Shown here: one piece after another, positions 1-6,516 of the stretch | Numbering within the stretch: the first letter of the stretch is position 1 | Layout of the letters: every line of letters begins with the position of its first letter | Assembly: GCA_017647245.1 (NCBI GenBank) | Contig: JAGCKY010000122.1 | Location: 1-6,603 of the forward strand | DNA: 6,603 nucleotides | Source: Elusimicrobiaceae bacterium | GTDB lineage: Bacteria > Elusimicrobiota > Elusimicrobia > Elusimicrobiales > Elusimicrobiaceae | Direction: 5' to 3' | The notes under the pieces: model-generated | Databases searched by the model: none | Told to the model about the DNA's origin: nothing | What the model saw: the letters and a program-made list of their open reading frames with translations, nothing else | Translations under genes and position numbers: made by a program

Positions 1-531
1 CTTATAGAGCTGTTGGTGGTTATATTAATTATAGGTATCCTAGCCGCAATTGCTTTGCCGCAATATCAAAAGGCGGTAGAAAAAAGTAAAGCTAGCCAAG
101 CACTAACTTTATTACGTTCGGCGTATCAAGGGGCTGTGGCTTACTACATGGCCAACGGAGATTATCCAAACAGTTTTGCGGATATGGGCTTTGAAATTCC
201 GTGGACCGGAAATGAAAAATGGATAACCAGCGACGGGGTTAAAGAAACCAGATCAAACGGTGAATGGTCTATACAGCTGTATCATTCTGCTACGGGGAAT
301 TTATCGTTATATATAGGACGTTTATCGGGTAAATACAGAGGAGCTGGTTTTGAGGTGATAGTGAATAGTACAGACAAAACACTGCGCCCGCTTGTTATCC
401 GCTGTGCGGAACGAAAAAGCGGGGGCGTAAACTTTGGCGAAAACGACGGGGACTATTGTGTCAAAATTATGAACGGTACAGAAGTAAGTGAGACGGGCAT
501 AAATAGCTACCGTATATATACCTTACCGTAA
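1..531 (+). CDS. Type IV pilin-like protein (5'-truncated by window edge)
   Basis: The frame is open from base 1, so the gene begins before the window. The first visible residues, LIELLVVILIIGILAAIALP, are the hydrophobic N-terminal helix of a type IV pilin or pseudopilin. By family knowledge the missing part is a short basic leader, the prepilin peptidase site and mature residues F1-T2, which makes the visible Glu (third residue) the conserved Glu5 used in subunit assembly. The helix continues through QYQKAVEKSKASQALTLL. A C-terminal globular part of about 140 residues follows, with two cysteines 18 positions apart (visible residues 135 and 153) near the end, the usual disulfide-bonded D-loop of type IVa pilins. 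About 176 residues are visible, a normal pilin length. The gene ends in tandem TAA TAA and is followed by a terminator. The product would be an inner-membrane prepilin assembled into a pilus or a type II secretion pseudopilus; which of these cannot be told. The first in-window alternative start (TTG at 13) lies inside the helix and is not the real start. Confidence 0.93.
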   Translation, partial: LIELLVVILIIGILAAIALPQYQKAVEKSKASQALTLLRSAYQGAVAYYMANGDYPNSFADMGFEIPWTGNEKWITSDGVKETRSNGEWSIQLYHSATGNLSLYIGRLSGKYRGAGFEVIVNSTDKTLRPLVIRCAERKSGGVNFGENDGDYCVKIMNGTEVSETGINSYRIYTLP

Positions 532-554
532 TAAGTAACATTTCGCTATTTCCC

Positions 555-594
555 AAAAATGCTAAAATGTCTATACAGACTTTTAGCATTTTTT
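555..594 (+). terminator. Rho-independent terminator after the pilin gene
   Basis: AAAATGCTAAAA pairs perfectly with TTTTAGCATTTT. The stem continues, after one unpaired T, as GTCT/AGAC around an ATAC loop. The right arm ends in a run of six T (589-594). The A-rich left flank means it could also terminate transcription on the other strand. It lies 23 bases after the pilin stop and ends only 16 bases before the ychF ATG. Confidence 0.85.
563..568 (+). promoter_or_regulatory. ychF: Possible -10 element for the ychF operon
   Basis: TAAAAT matches the sigma-70 -10 consensus at five of six positions and lies inside the left arm of the terminator stem. No convincing -35 hexamer is visible 16-18 bases upstream (the best is TTTCGC at 541-546). 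If used, the leader would be about 36 bases long and would carry only the right half of the hairpin. The alternative is read-through from the pilin gene. Confidence 0.25.
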
Positions 595-600
595 ATGTCC

Positions 601-605
601 GGGAG
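601..605 (+). promoter_or_regulatory. ychF: Ribosome binding site deciding the ychF start
   Basis: GGGAG lies five bases before ATG at 611. A GTG at 605 in the same frame would overlap this site and add only two residues (M-I), so the ATG is preferred. Confidence 0.65.
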
Positions 606-610
606 TGATT

Positions 611-1684
611 ATGGAAATCGGTATCGTCGGATTGCCAAACGTCGGTAAATCCACCCTGTTTAATGCGCTCACGTGTGCGGGCGCGGAAGCAAGCAACTAT
701 CCTTTTTGTACCATTGAGCCCAACGTCGGCATTGTGCCTATCCCCGATAAGCGGTTGGATAAACTCTTTGAAATGTTTAAACCGCCTAAGAAAACCGCCG
801 CATTTATTAAATTTGTAGATATCGCGGGCATCGTCAAAGGCGCAAGCCAAGGCGAGGGCCTGGGCAATAAATTTTTAGCCAATATACGCGAAGTGGACGC
901 GATTATTCACGTCGTGCGTTTGTTTGAAGATGAAAATGTTACGCACGTGATGAATAGCGTAGATCCCCTGCGCGATATTGAAATTATTAATACGGAACTC
1001 ATGCTGGCCGATTTGGAAACGGCGACGAAAATTTGTGACCGTTTGGGCTCTAATGCCAAGTCCGGCAAAAAAGACGCCGTGGCCGCTTTTGAGCGCATGA
1101 AAGAAATTAAAGCCGCGCTGGAAAATGGCAAGCCCGTATCGTCGTTAGGGCTTGAGCCGGAAGAACTCAAAGAGTATCAATTTTTAACCGCCAAACCCGT
1201 TTTATACGTCGGGAATAATTCCGAAAAACGCAACGAACAAAATGCCGAAAAAGTAGCCAAGTATGCACAGGAAACGGGCGCTGGTTTTGTGGAACTGTGC
1301 GTAAAATTTGAAGCCGATATTGCGGAATTTTCCGAAGAAGAAAAGAAAGCGTTTCTGGCCGAAACGGGCAACGATTATACCGGGCTTGAAAAAGTGGTGC
1401 GTGAAGGTATGAAGCTTCTGAAACTTTGCACCTATTTTACCGCGGGGCCGGAAGTGGAAGTGCGCAGTTGGCTCATTCCCGTCGGGTGTACCGCACCGCA
1501 AGCGGCGGGCAAAATCCATAGCGATTTTGAAAAAGGTTTTATCCGCGCCGACGTGTATACCTATGATGATTTAATCAAATACGGCGATGAAAAGGCCCTA
1601 CGCGAACACGGACTTATCCGTTCGGAAGGCAAAGACTATATCGTAAAAGACGGCGACGTGTGCCTGTTCAAAATCAATGCCTAA
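611..1684 (+). CDS. ychF: Ribosome-binding ATPase YchF (Obg/OLA1 family)
   Basis: YchF is a near-universal Obg-family P-loop NTPase that binds ribosomes and, unlike most of its relatives, prefers ATP to GTP. The 357-residue product is close to the usual length (about 363). The P-loop GLPNVGKST is at residues 7-15, the G3 motif DIAG at 70-73, followed by [16 protein letters not shown] conserved His at residue 112 (in NVTHV) lines up with the His implicated in E. coli YchF hydrolysis. The G4 position reads NNSE (202-205) rather than NKxD, the NxxE form typical of the ATP-preferring subfamily. A helical insertion covers about 125-195. The C-terminal TGS-type domain (about 275-355) contains the family-signature stretches [31 protein letters not shown] and [13 protein letters not shown] chose ATG 611 over GTG 605 because of the GGGAG site. 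It is the first gene of a three-gene operon and overlaps the next gene by 8 bases. Confidence 0.97.
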   Translation: MEIGIVGLPNVGKSTLFNALTCAGAEASNYPFCTIEPNVGIVPIPDKRLDKLFEMFKPPKKTAAFIKFVDIAGIVKGASQGEGLGNKFLANIREVDAIIHVVRLFEDENVTHVMNSVDPLRDIEIINTELMLADLETATKICDRLGSNAKSGKKDAVAAFERMKEIKAALENGKPVSSLGLEPEELKEYQFLTAKPVLYVGNNSEKRNEQNAEKVAKYAQETGAGFVELCVKFEADIAEFSEEEKKAFLAETGNDYTGLEKVVREGMKLLKLCTYFTAGPEVEVRSWLIPVGCTAPQAAGKIHSDFEKGFIRADVYTYDDLIKYGDEKALREHGLIRSEGKDYIVKDGDVCLFKINA

Positions 1685-2897
1685 AATCACTTGCAAACAT
1701 TTCAAACAATGCGGCGGTTGCGCGCTACTGGACTTGTCCTACGAAGAACAAGTCGCGCACAAAGCCGCGCGCCTAAAAGAAATTTTAAAAGATTTTTGGA
1801 GCAAAGAAATTCCGGTTACGCGTACGGACAAACCCGAATTTTTCCGCAATAAAGTGGAGCTCGGATTTTGCCGCCAGCCGATTTGGAAAGAACCGTTTGA
1901 TAAAAAAGTTAAACGTGATAAAACCCTGCCGCTTGAATTTGAACAATGCTTCGGTTTTAAACTTAAAGGCCGCTGGGACCGCGCCGCGGACATTGACGAG
2001 TGCCACACCTTTGACGAAAAAATGATTGAGTTGGTGCGGGCGGTGCGCGCGTGGGCCAAAGCGGAAAATCTGGAGTATTACGACCACCGCAAACACACGG
2101 GTATTTTGCGGCATCTGATGTTACGCGCGGGCAAAAACACCGGCGAGCAAATGGCGGTGCTGTTTGTGACCGACGATATCCCGGAAAAAAGTTTTGTTTC
2201 TGCGGTGGAAAGTGTGTGGTCCGATGCCAACATTTTGCTTGCGGTGAATACGTCGCTGGCCGATACAGCCGCGCCGGAAATGTTGCGCGTGCTGAAAGGT
2301 AAAGACCACATTTGCGAGAAAATTATTTTATCCACGCCTGACGGTAAAAAAGAAAAAGAAGTCATTTTTACACTTGCGGCGCAAGCGTTTTTTCAGACGA
2401 ACACACTAACCGCGCAAAAAATGTATAGCCGCGTGCGCGCACTGGTTAAAAAAATCGCCCCGAAAATCATTTACGATTTATACGGCGGCGCGGGCAGTTT
2501 TTCGTTGTCTTGTGCGGACCTGTGTGAGAAAAGCATTTGCGTGGAAAGTGTCGCGCCCGCCATTTATAACGGGATTGAAAATGCCAAGTTAAACGGCGTG
2601 AAAAATGTGCAATTTTTCTGCGCCAAGGTGGAAGATTTTGTCAAACAACAACCGATAGAAAAAAAGGACGCGCTGATTATTGTGGACCCGCCGCGCTCAG
2701 GCATGCACCCGCGCGCCGCCAACGCGGTGGCGGAATCGGGCGTAGCAAACGTACTGTACATTTCCTGCAATCCGGTTACACTCGCAAATGACCTAAAGAT
2801 TTTGACACCCTTTTATGAAGTGAAAGATGTGGAAGCGTTTGATTTTTTCCCGCATACCGAACACATTGAAACACTCGTGCAACTGAAATTAAAATGA
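1677..2897 (+). CDS. Fe-S class I SAM-dependent RNA m5U methyltransferase (RlmD/RlmC/TrmA superfamily)
   Basis: These enzymes methylate C5 of a uracil in 23S rRNA or tRNA, using SAM and a cysteine nucleophile. The 406-residue protein opens directly with a [4Fe-4S] motif: Cys6, Cys12 and Cys15 (CKHFKQCGGC), with Cys109 as the likely fourth ligand. A Rossmann-type methyltransferase domain follows, with FFQTN (238-242), the SAM-binding loop DLYGGAGSFS (267-276), DPPRSG (337-342), the catalytic SCNP loop with nucleophile Cys364, and the terminal FPHTEHIETL (391-400), where Glu398 fits the general base. There is no N-terminal TRAM domain, unlike E. coli RlmD, so the layout is closer to RlmC. I leave the target base, and therefore a gene symbol, undecided; automatic annotation would probably say RlmD. 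The SAM loop has Gly270 where relatives usually carry Cys. The start overlaps ychF by 8 bases, the end overlaps the helicase gene by ATGA, and there is no obvious Shine-Dalgarno, so translation is probably coupled. Confidence 0.92.
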   Translation: MPKITCKHFKQCGGCALLDLSYEEQVAHKAARLKEILKDFWSKEIPVTRTDKPEFFRNKVELGFCRQPIWKEPFDKKVKRDKTLPLEFEQCFGFKLKGRWDRAADIDECHTFDEKMIELVRAVRAWAKAENLEYYDHRKHTGILRHLMLRAGKNTGEQMAVLFVTDDIPEKSFVSAVESVWSDANILLAVNTSLADTAAPEMLRVLKGKDHICEKIILSTPDGKKEKEVIFTLAAQAFFQTNTLTAQKMYSRVRALVKKIAPKIIYDLYGGAGSFSLSCADLCEKSICVESVAPAIYNGIENAKLNGVKNVQFFCAKVEDFVKQQPIEKKDALIIVDPPRSGMHPRAANAVAESGVANVLYISCNPVTLANDLKILTPFYEVKDVEAFDFFPHTEHIETLVQLKLK

Positions 2898-5350
2898 CCG
2901 TAGAAGAAGCAATTAATTCCTTAAATCCGCAGCAGCGTGAGGCCGCCTTATACGAGGACGGTCCGTGCCTGATTGTGGCGGGCGCGGGAACAGGAAAGAC
3001 CAAAACACTTACCACCAAAATCGCTAAACTTATTGACGAAGGAATTTCTCCATACCGCATTTTAGCCGTTACGTTTACCAATAAAGCCGCCGGAGAAATG
3101 CGTGAGCGCGTGGAAGCACTTGTGCCGGGCCAAAGCCGCAATGTGTGGATTCATACGTTTCACTCTTTGGGCGTGCGGATCCTTCGGCAAAATGCGGAAA
3201 AGGCCGGACTCGCGCGCGACTTTGCGATTTATGATGAGAATGACCAAAAGCGCGTAGTTACTTTGCTTTTGGAACAGTTGGGCGTCAAAGAGCCGAAGAA
3301 AGAGGCGGGGCAAATCGTCAGTATGATTTCGCGTGCCAAAGACGATTGTGTCACGCCGGAAATGATGATGGAATCGGCCACCGCTGCCGGACTGGATTAT
3401 AAAATCCGCGCCGCCGATATTTACAAAAAATACGAGCAAAAACTCAAAGAATCAGGCGCGCTGGACTTTGGCGATTTACTCGTGCGCACGCTAAAACTTT
3501 TGCAAGATAATGAAGATATCCGCGAGTATTACCAACAATTTTTCAAATATATTTTAGTGGACGAGTATCAGGACACCAACCACACGCAATACCTCATCAC
3601 GCGCCTACTAGCCAAGCAACACCGCAAGCTCTGCGTCGTCGGAGATCCGGACCAAAGTATTTATTCGTGGCGCGGTGCAAATATACGCAACATTTTGGAA
3701 TTTGAGAAAGATTTTAAAGATGCCAAAATTATTACGCTTGAGCAAAATTACCGCTCCACCAAAGCCATTTTGGACGCGTCCAATTTGCTCATTGTCAAAA
3801 ATCACCAGCGTAAAGAAAAAAATCTCTTTACCGAAAAACCGCACGGCGACGATATCCTTTTCCACGAGGCCATGACCGAAGGGCAAGAGGCCAAATGGGT
3901 CGCGCAAAATATCAAGTATTTGGTAGATTCGGAAGGGCTTTCGTTAAGTGAAATTGCCGTGTTTTACCGCACCAATGCGCAGAGCCGTAATTTTGAAGAA
4001 ACCTTCCGCCGTTATCAAATTCCGTATCGTTTGGTCGGTACGGTGCGATTTTACGACCGCAAAGAAATTAAAGATATGCTCGCGTATGTGCGTATGCTGA
4101 TTAATCCTAACGATAATATCAGTTTGCTACGCATCATCAATACACCGGCGCGCGGGCTAGGCAAAACCGCGCAGGACCGTCTGCTTGCCTATGCGCAGGA
4201 AAATCATCTCTCTTTATACGGTGCGCTCAAAGCGGTGCAATCCGTGCCGAATTTAACTCCGCAGGCACGTCGTGCGGCGGGAGAATTTGTGCGCTTGGTA
4301 GAAGGTTGGCGCGCGGATATGTTTATCAGTTCGCCTGCGGACGTGATGACCAAAATTTTGGAAACGTCGGGTTACAAAGCGATGACCGAGGCCGAGTTGG
4401 AAAAAGATATAGAGGCCGAAAGCCGCCTGCAAAACTTGGAAGAATTGATAAACGCAGTCAAAGAGTATGAGGAACGCGCAGTCAAAGAGGGGCAGGAAAT
4501 GTCGCTGGCGAACTATTTGCAAGAGGTGGCTTTGCTCACGGGGGCCGACGAATCGCAAGCCAGCGAGGGGGGCGCGGTTACGCTGATGACCGTGCATTTG
4601 GCAAAAGGACTTGAATTTGACGCAGTGTTTGTGACGGGGCTTGAGGAAGGACTTTTTCCCATTACGCGCGATGATGAAACCGATATGGAAGAAGAACGCC
4701 GCTTGTGTTATGTGGCCATGACACGCGCGCGGGAAAAATTATTTATGACGTGCGCCGCGCAACGCCGCCGCTACGGTAAAACCGACGATCATGTGCCGTC
4801 ACGCTTTTTGTTTGAGTGTGGGCTGTTGTCGGAAGAAGACCGCGAACAATACGAACAGCAAAAGCCGCGTTATGATACTTTTCAGACGAAATACGGCCTG
4901 TACGGACAGGGCGGCGGCTTTTTCGGCGGTGCGCGTAACAAGAGCGGCTATAAAGGTTCCTTCGGCAGAAGCTGCGAAAGTTATAACGGATTTGACGGTT
5001 TTGTCAGCCGCAAACAATTTGAAAAGAAATACGACGCGCATGGTTATGAAATAGAAGAAGTGGAGGATTATTCTTCTGCGGATTATGCTGTGCCGCGCCG
5101 TTTTTCAGAGTCGGACAGCCGCCGCCAGTTTCCCGGCACATCTGCACCCAAACAAGAAACGGGCACGTCCACTACCGCAGGCAACGGTAAAACCGTAGCC
5201 GTAGGTGGCAAAGTCAAGCACGGGGTGTTTGGTCTGGGCACAGTAACAGCCGTGGCCGGCTCGGGAGACAGTTGCAAAATTACCGTGCAGTTCCCGCGTG
5301 GTGTCAGCCGCACTTTCATGCTCAAATTCGCTCCGTTGGAAATCCTGTAA
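2894..5350 (+). CDS. pcrA: ATP-dependent 3'-5' DNA helicase PcrA/UvrD (superfamily 1A)
   Basis: This enzyme unwinds DNA in nucleotide-excision and mismatch repair, removes recombinase filaments and engages RNA polymerase. All SF1A motifs are intact: Q motif LNPQQREAA (10-18), Walker A AGAGTGKT (29-36), Ia AVTFTNKAAGEM (58-69), Ib HTFHS (87-91), motif II DEYQDTN (223-229), motif III GDPDQSIYSWRGA (250-262), motif IV EQNYRST (283-289) with an arginine finger at Arg287, motif V TVHLAKGLEFDAV (566-578) and motif VI YVAMTRAREKL (606-616) with Arg611. The C-terminus (769-818), beginning GGKVKHGVFGLGTV and ending LKFAPLEIL, matches the Tudor-like RNA-polymerase-binding domain of PcrA/UvrD. At 818 residues it is about 80-100 longer than typical PcrA/UvrD. 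The excess is a linker at about 650-768 rich in Gly, Ser, Tyr and Phe. DEYQDTN favours the name PcrA, but UvrD is equally usable. It is the last gene of the operon, starts in a 4-base ATGA overlap, and has no clear Shine-Dalgarno. Confidence 0.96.
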   Translation: MTVEEAINSLNPQQREAALYEDGPCLIVAGAGTGKTKTLTTKIAKLIDEGISPYRILAVTFTNKAAGEMRERVEALVPGQSRNVWIHTFHSLGVRILRQNAEKAGLARDFAIYDENDQKRVVTLLLEQLGVKEPKKEAGQIVSMISRAKDDCVTPEMMMESATAAGLDYKIRAADIYKKYEQKLKESGALDFGDLLVRTLKLLQDNEDIREYYQQFFKYILVDEYQDTNHTQYLITRLLAKQHRKLCVVGDPDQSIYSWRGANIRNILEFEKDFKDAKIITLEQNYRSTKAILDASNLLIVKNHQRKEKNLFTEKPHGDDILFHEAMTEGQEAKWVAQNIKYLVDSEGLSLSEIAVFYRTNAQSRNFEETFRRYQIPYRLVGTVRFYDRKEIKDMLAYVRMLINPNDNISLLRIINTPARGLGKTAQDRLLAYAQENHLSLYGALKAVQSVPNLTPQARRAAGEFVRLVEGWRADMFISSPADVMTKILETSGYKAMTEAELEKDIEAESRLQNLEELINAVKEYEERAVKEGQEMSLANYLQEVALLTGADESQASEGGAVTLMTVHLAKGLEFDAVFVTGLEEGLFPITRDDETDMEEERRLCYVAMTRAREKLFMTCAAQRRRYGKTDDHVPSRFLFECGLLSEEDREQYEQQKPRYDTFQTKYGLYGQGGGFFGGARNKSGYKGSFGRSCESYNGFDGFVSRKQFEKKYDAHGYEIEEVEDYSSADYAVPRRFSESDSRRQFPGTSAPKQETGTSTTAGNGKTVAVGGKVKHGVFGLGTVTAVAGSGDSCKITVQFPRGVSRTFMLKFAPLEIL

Positions 5351-5361
5351 AGCGGGCAAAA

Positions 5362-5422
5362 AGTCCTATTTATTCCTAGGCCCAAAAGACCCGCGCAAGT
5401 GGGTCTTTGGACTCTGTTTTTT
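5362..5422 (+). terminator. pcrA: Probable intrinsic terminator ending the ychF-pcrA operon
   Basis: CCAAAAGACCC (5382-5392) pairs with GGGTCTTTGG (5401-5410), with one bulged A and an 8-base loop. AGTCC (5362-5366) can also pair with GGACT (5409-5413), an alternative or extended base. The T-run TTTTTT at 5417-5422 comes six bases after the main stem, a looser arrangement than the other two terminators here. Confidence 0.6.
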
Positions 5423-5434
5423 GAAGAAGTGGAT

Positions 5435-5443
5435 TGATATACT
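5435..5443 (+). promoter_or_regulatory. Extended -10 promoter for the secreted-protein gene
   Basis: TGATATACT is an extended -10 element (TGn plus TATACT, five of six to consensus). No good -35 lies 17 bases upstream, where the terminator T-run sits, as is common for extended -10 promoters. Transcription would start near 5450 and give a leader of about 38 bases. Confidence 0.55.
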
Positions 5444-5474
5444 AAAAGTGTAAGGAAAAAATTTGCAGTGCACG

Positions 5475-5481
5475 AAAGGAG
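5475..5481 (+). promoter_or_regulatory. Strong Shine-Dalgarno for the secreted-protein gene
   Basis: AAAGGAG is placed six bases before the ATG at 5488 and fixes the start. It is the best ribosome binding site among the complete genes of the window. Confidence 0.85.
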
Positions 5482-5487
5482 ACAAAA

Positions 5488-6267
5488 ATGAAAAAAGTGG
5501 TGATGACGTTGTTGGCTGTAGTAATGGTAGCCCCGCTTGTCTGTGCTACTGGAACCGGGAGAGAGGCGCAAGAATGGGGAAAACTACTCTACAATAAAAA
5601 AGTAGACCAGGAGCTTGTCAAAAAATTTGAGAAGCAAGAAATGCTGGCTAGAGAAGAAGCTGCCAAATTTGATTTTGGCAACTTGCCCGATACTATAAAG
5701 AAAGGCATGAAAGCGGTGCTCGTTCAAAAACATCCGCAGTTGGACCATGCGGCTTTCATTGGGGAAATTGATTCTTTTGAATCCTATGATTATTCTTTTG
5801 CCAATGGCTCGGAACGTAATCTGTATACCTACTATTTTGTAGTGACCGAAGGCGATACGGATTATTTCTATGCGGGCGTGAGAGAACAAAAATCTTCTTT
5901 GCTGAAAAGAAAAAAAGATACTTTGTATGAGACCGTCTACATGGGAACGGCGGCTCATCAGCAAGGTTTGGATTACAAACAAGCGTTGGAAGATTTCAAA
6001 GCTAAATTGCCTGCTCCGTTTAATAAACATGCTACGGCTTTACTCAGAGAAGTTCCTTTCACGACCATTGAATCCGTACAAGCCGTTGAAAGAGGAACCT
6101 ATGAAAATATTGCCGGCGGTCAAGTAGCAACTACTACCGAATATATCGTGCAGTATAACTTGAAAGACGGCACTTCTCTGGAACAAATCTTTAAATACTC
6201 GCCCGTTGTGCAAAAATCCGAAGGTACGTTCGGTTATAAACGCGGCGGCAAAGTAGAAAAGATTTAA
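5488..6267 (+). CDS. Secreted protein of unknown function
   Basis: I do not recognise this 259-residue protein. It has a clear Sec signal peptide: a basic start MKK, a hydrophobic core at 4-18, and a likely signal peptidase I cut after VCA (residue 20). Cys19 is in PLVC, which is a poor lipobox, so a lipoprotein is less likely. Residues 26-62 are charged and probably helical (many Glu, Lys and Ala). The rest looks mixed alpha/beta, with two strand-rich stretches of similar flavour at 111-131 (NLYTYYFVVTEGDTDYFYAGV) and 215-238 (TTTEYIVQY...EQIFKYS), both alternating Tyr/Phe/Val with polar residues. No catalytic motif, no other transmembrane segment and no cysteine is seen in the mature part. 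It is probably periplasmic. It stands alone between two terminators with its own promoter and ribosome binding site, so the neighbours say little about its job. Confidence 0.85.
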   Translation: MKKVVMTLLAVVMVAPLVCATGTGREAQEWGKLLYNKKVDQELVKKFEKQEMLAREEAAKFDFGNLPDTIKKGMKAVLVQKHPQLDHAAFIGEIDSFESYDYSFANGSERNLYTYYFVVTEGDTDYFYAGVREQKSSLLKRKKDTLYETVYMGTAAHQQGLDYKQALEDFKAKLPAPFNKHATALLREVPFTTIESVQAVERGTYENIAGGQVATTTEYIVQYNLKDGTSLEQIFKYSPVVQKSEGTFGYKRGGKVEKI

Positions 6268-6282
6268 GTAGACAGATGTATT

Positions 6283-6312
6283 AAAAACCCCGGGTGACGC
6301 CCGGGGTTTTTT
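6283..6312 (+). terminator. Strong Rho-independent terminator
   Basis: AAAAACCCCGGG pairs perfectly (12 bp) with CCCGGGGTTTTT across the 5-base loop TGACG, followed by a T-run (6307-6312). It begins 15 bases after the stop of the secreted-protein gene. The A-run on the left means it could work on both strands. Confidence 0.95.
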
Positions 6313-6347
6313 ATGGCCGTTTTTTTACTGGGAAAAAGGGGTTTTAC

Positions 6348-6362
6348 TTTTTTTTTTTTTTT
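6348..6362 (+). repeat. T15 homopolymer tract
   Basis: Fifteen consecutive T lie between the terminator and the foldback repeat. It is not the tail of any hairpin I can see and is separate from the terminator T-run. Tracts of this length are prone to slippage. Confidence 0.9.
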
Positions 6363-6390
6363 GGTACGATTTGGGGTTTGTGAGTATTTT
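6361..6390 (+). promoter_or_regulatory. Weak possible promoter directly after the T-tract
   Basis: TTGGTA (6361-6366) and TATTTT (6385-6390), spaced 18 bases apart, each match sigma-70 consensus at four of six positions. It would transcribe the foldback element and the open frame starting at 6517. The match is poor and this is only a candidate. Confidence 0.2.
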
Positions 6391-6394
6391 TAAA

Positions 6395-6496
6395 GTCGTC
6401 ATTGCGGGCATGGACCCGCAATCTAGGGTCGTTTATAAGGGTTGTTTTTCCTTTATGAACAACGCTGGATCCCGGGTCCACGCCCGGGATGACAAC
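6395..6496 (+). repeat. Palindromic foldback repeat (MITE- or REP-like)
   Basis: Two 32-base arms (6395-6426 and the reverse complement of 6465-6496) match at 25 of 32 positions. Each arm also contains its own perfect 8-bp hairpin with a 6-base loop: ATTGCGGG/CCCGCAAT (6401-6422) and ATCCCGGG/CCCGGGAT (6469-6490). The centre (6431-6460) forms a third stem, GTTTATAAGG against CCTTTATGAAC, with one wobble and one bulge. The element can fold either as one long hairpin or as three short ones. It has no coding content of its own. The outer ends GTCGTCAT and ATGACAAC resemble the GTCATT...GGAATC-type dispersed palindromes found between genes in several bacterial groups. No clear target-site duplication is seen. 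Confidence 0.8.
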
Positions 6497-6516
6497 AGGG
6501 AAAAGGAGCAAGCATT

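Noticed and set aside
13..531. Pilin gene starting at TTG 13
   Set aside because: The frame is open to base 1, and LIEL before this codon is part of the conserved pilin helix, so the gene is cut by the window edge and does not start here.
605..611. GTG at 605 as the ychF start
   Set aside because: It overlaps the only Shine-Dalgarno (GGGAG, 601-605) and adds two residues not expected for the family; ATG 611 is correctly spaced.
2051..2302. Plus-strand 83-codon frame inside the methyltransferase gene
   Set aside because: It is out of frame within a gene whose catalytic motifs are all intact; it is rich in Arg/Gly/Cys/Ala with no ribosome binding site.
3062..3439. Minus-strand open frames inside the helicase, methyltransferase and ychF genes (this one and similar)
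   Set aside because: They are shadows of strongly coding + strand genes, with no start signals or family motifs.
5421..5426. TTGAAG as a -35 box for the secreted-protein gene
   Set aside because: It is only 11 bases before TATACT, too close for sigma-70; the TGn extension explains the promoter better.
5504..5547. Lipoprotein signal on the secreted protein (Cys19)
   Set aside because: The residues before the Cys are P-L-V; a lipobox needs Gly, Ala or Ser directly before it. Cleavage after VCA fits signal peptidase I.
5083..5571. Minus-strand open frame of 162 codons across the helicase 3' end and the next gene's signal peptide
   Set aside because: It lies antisense to two well-supported genes, crosses a terminator and promoter, and shows no recognisable protein features.
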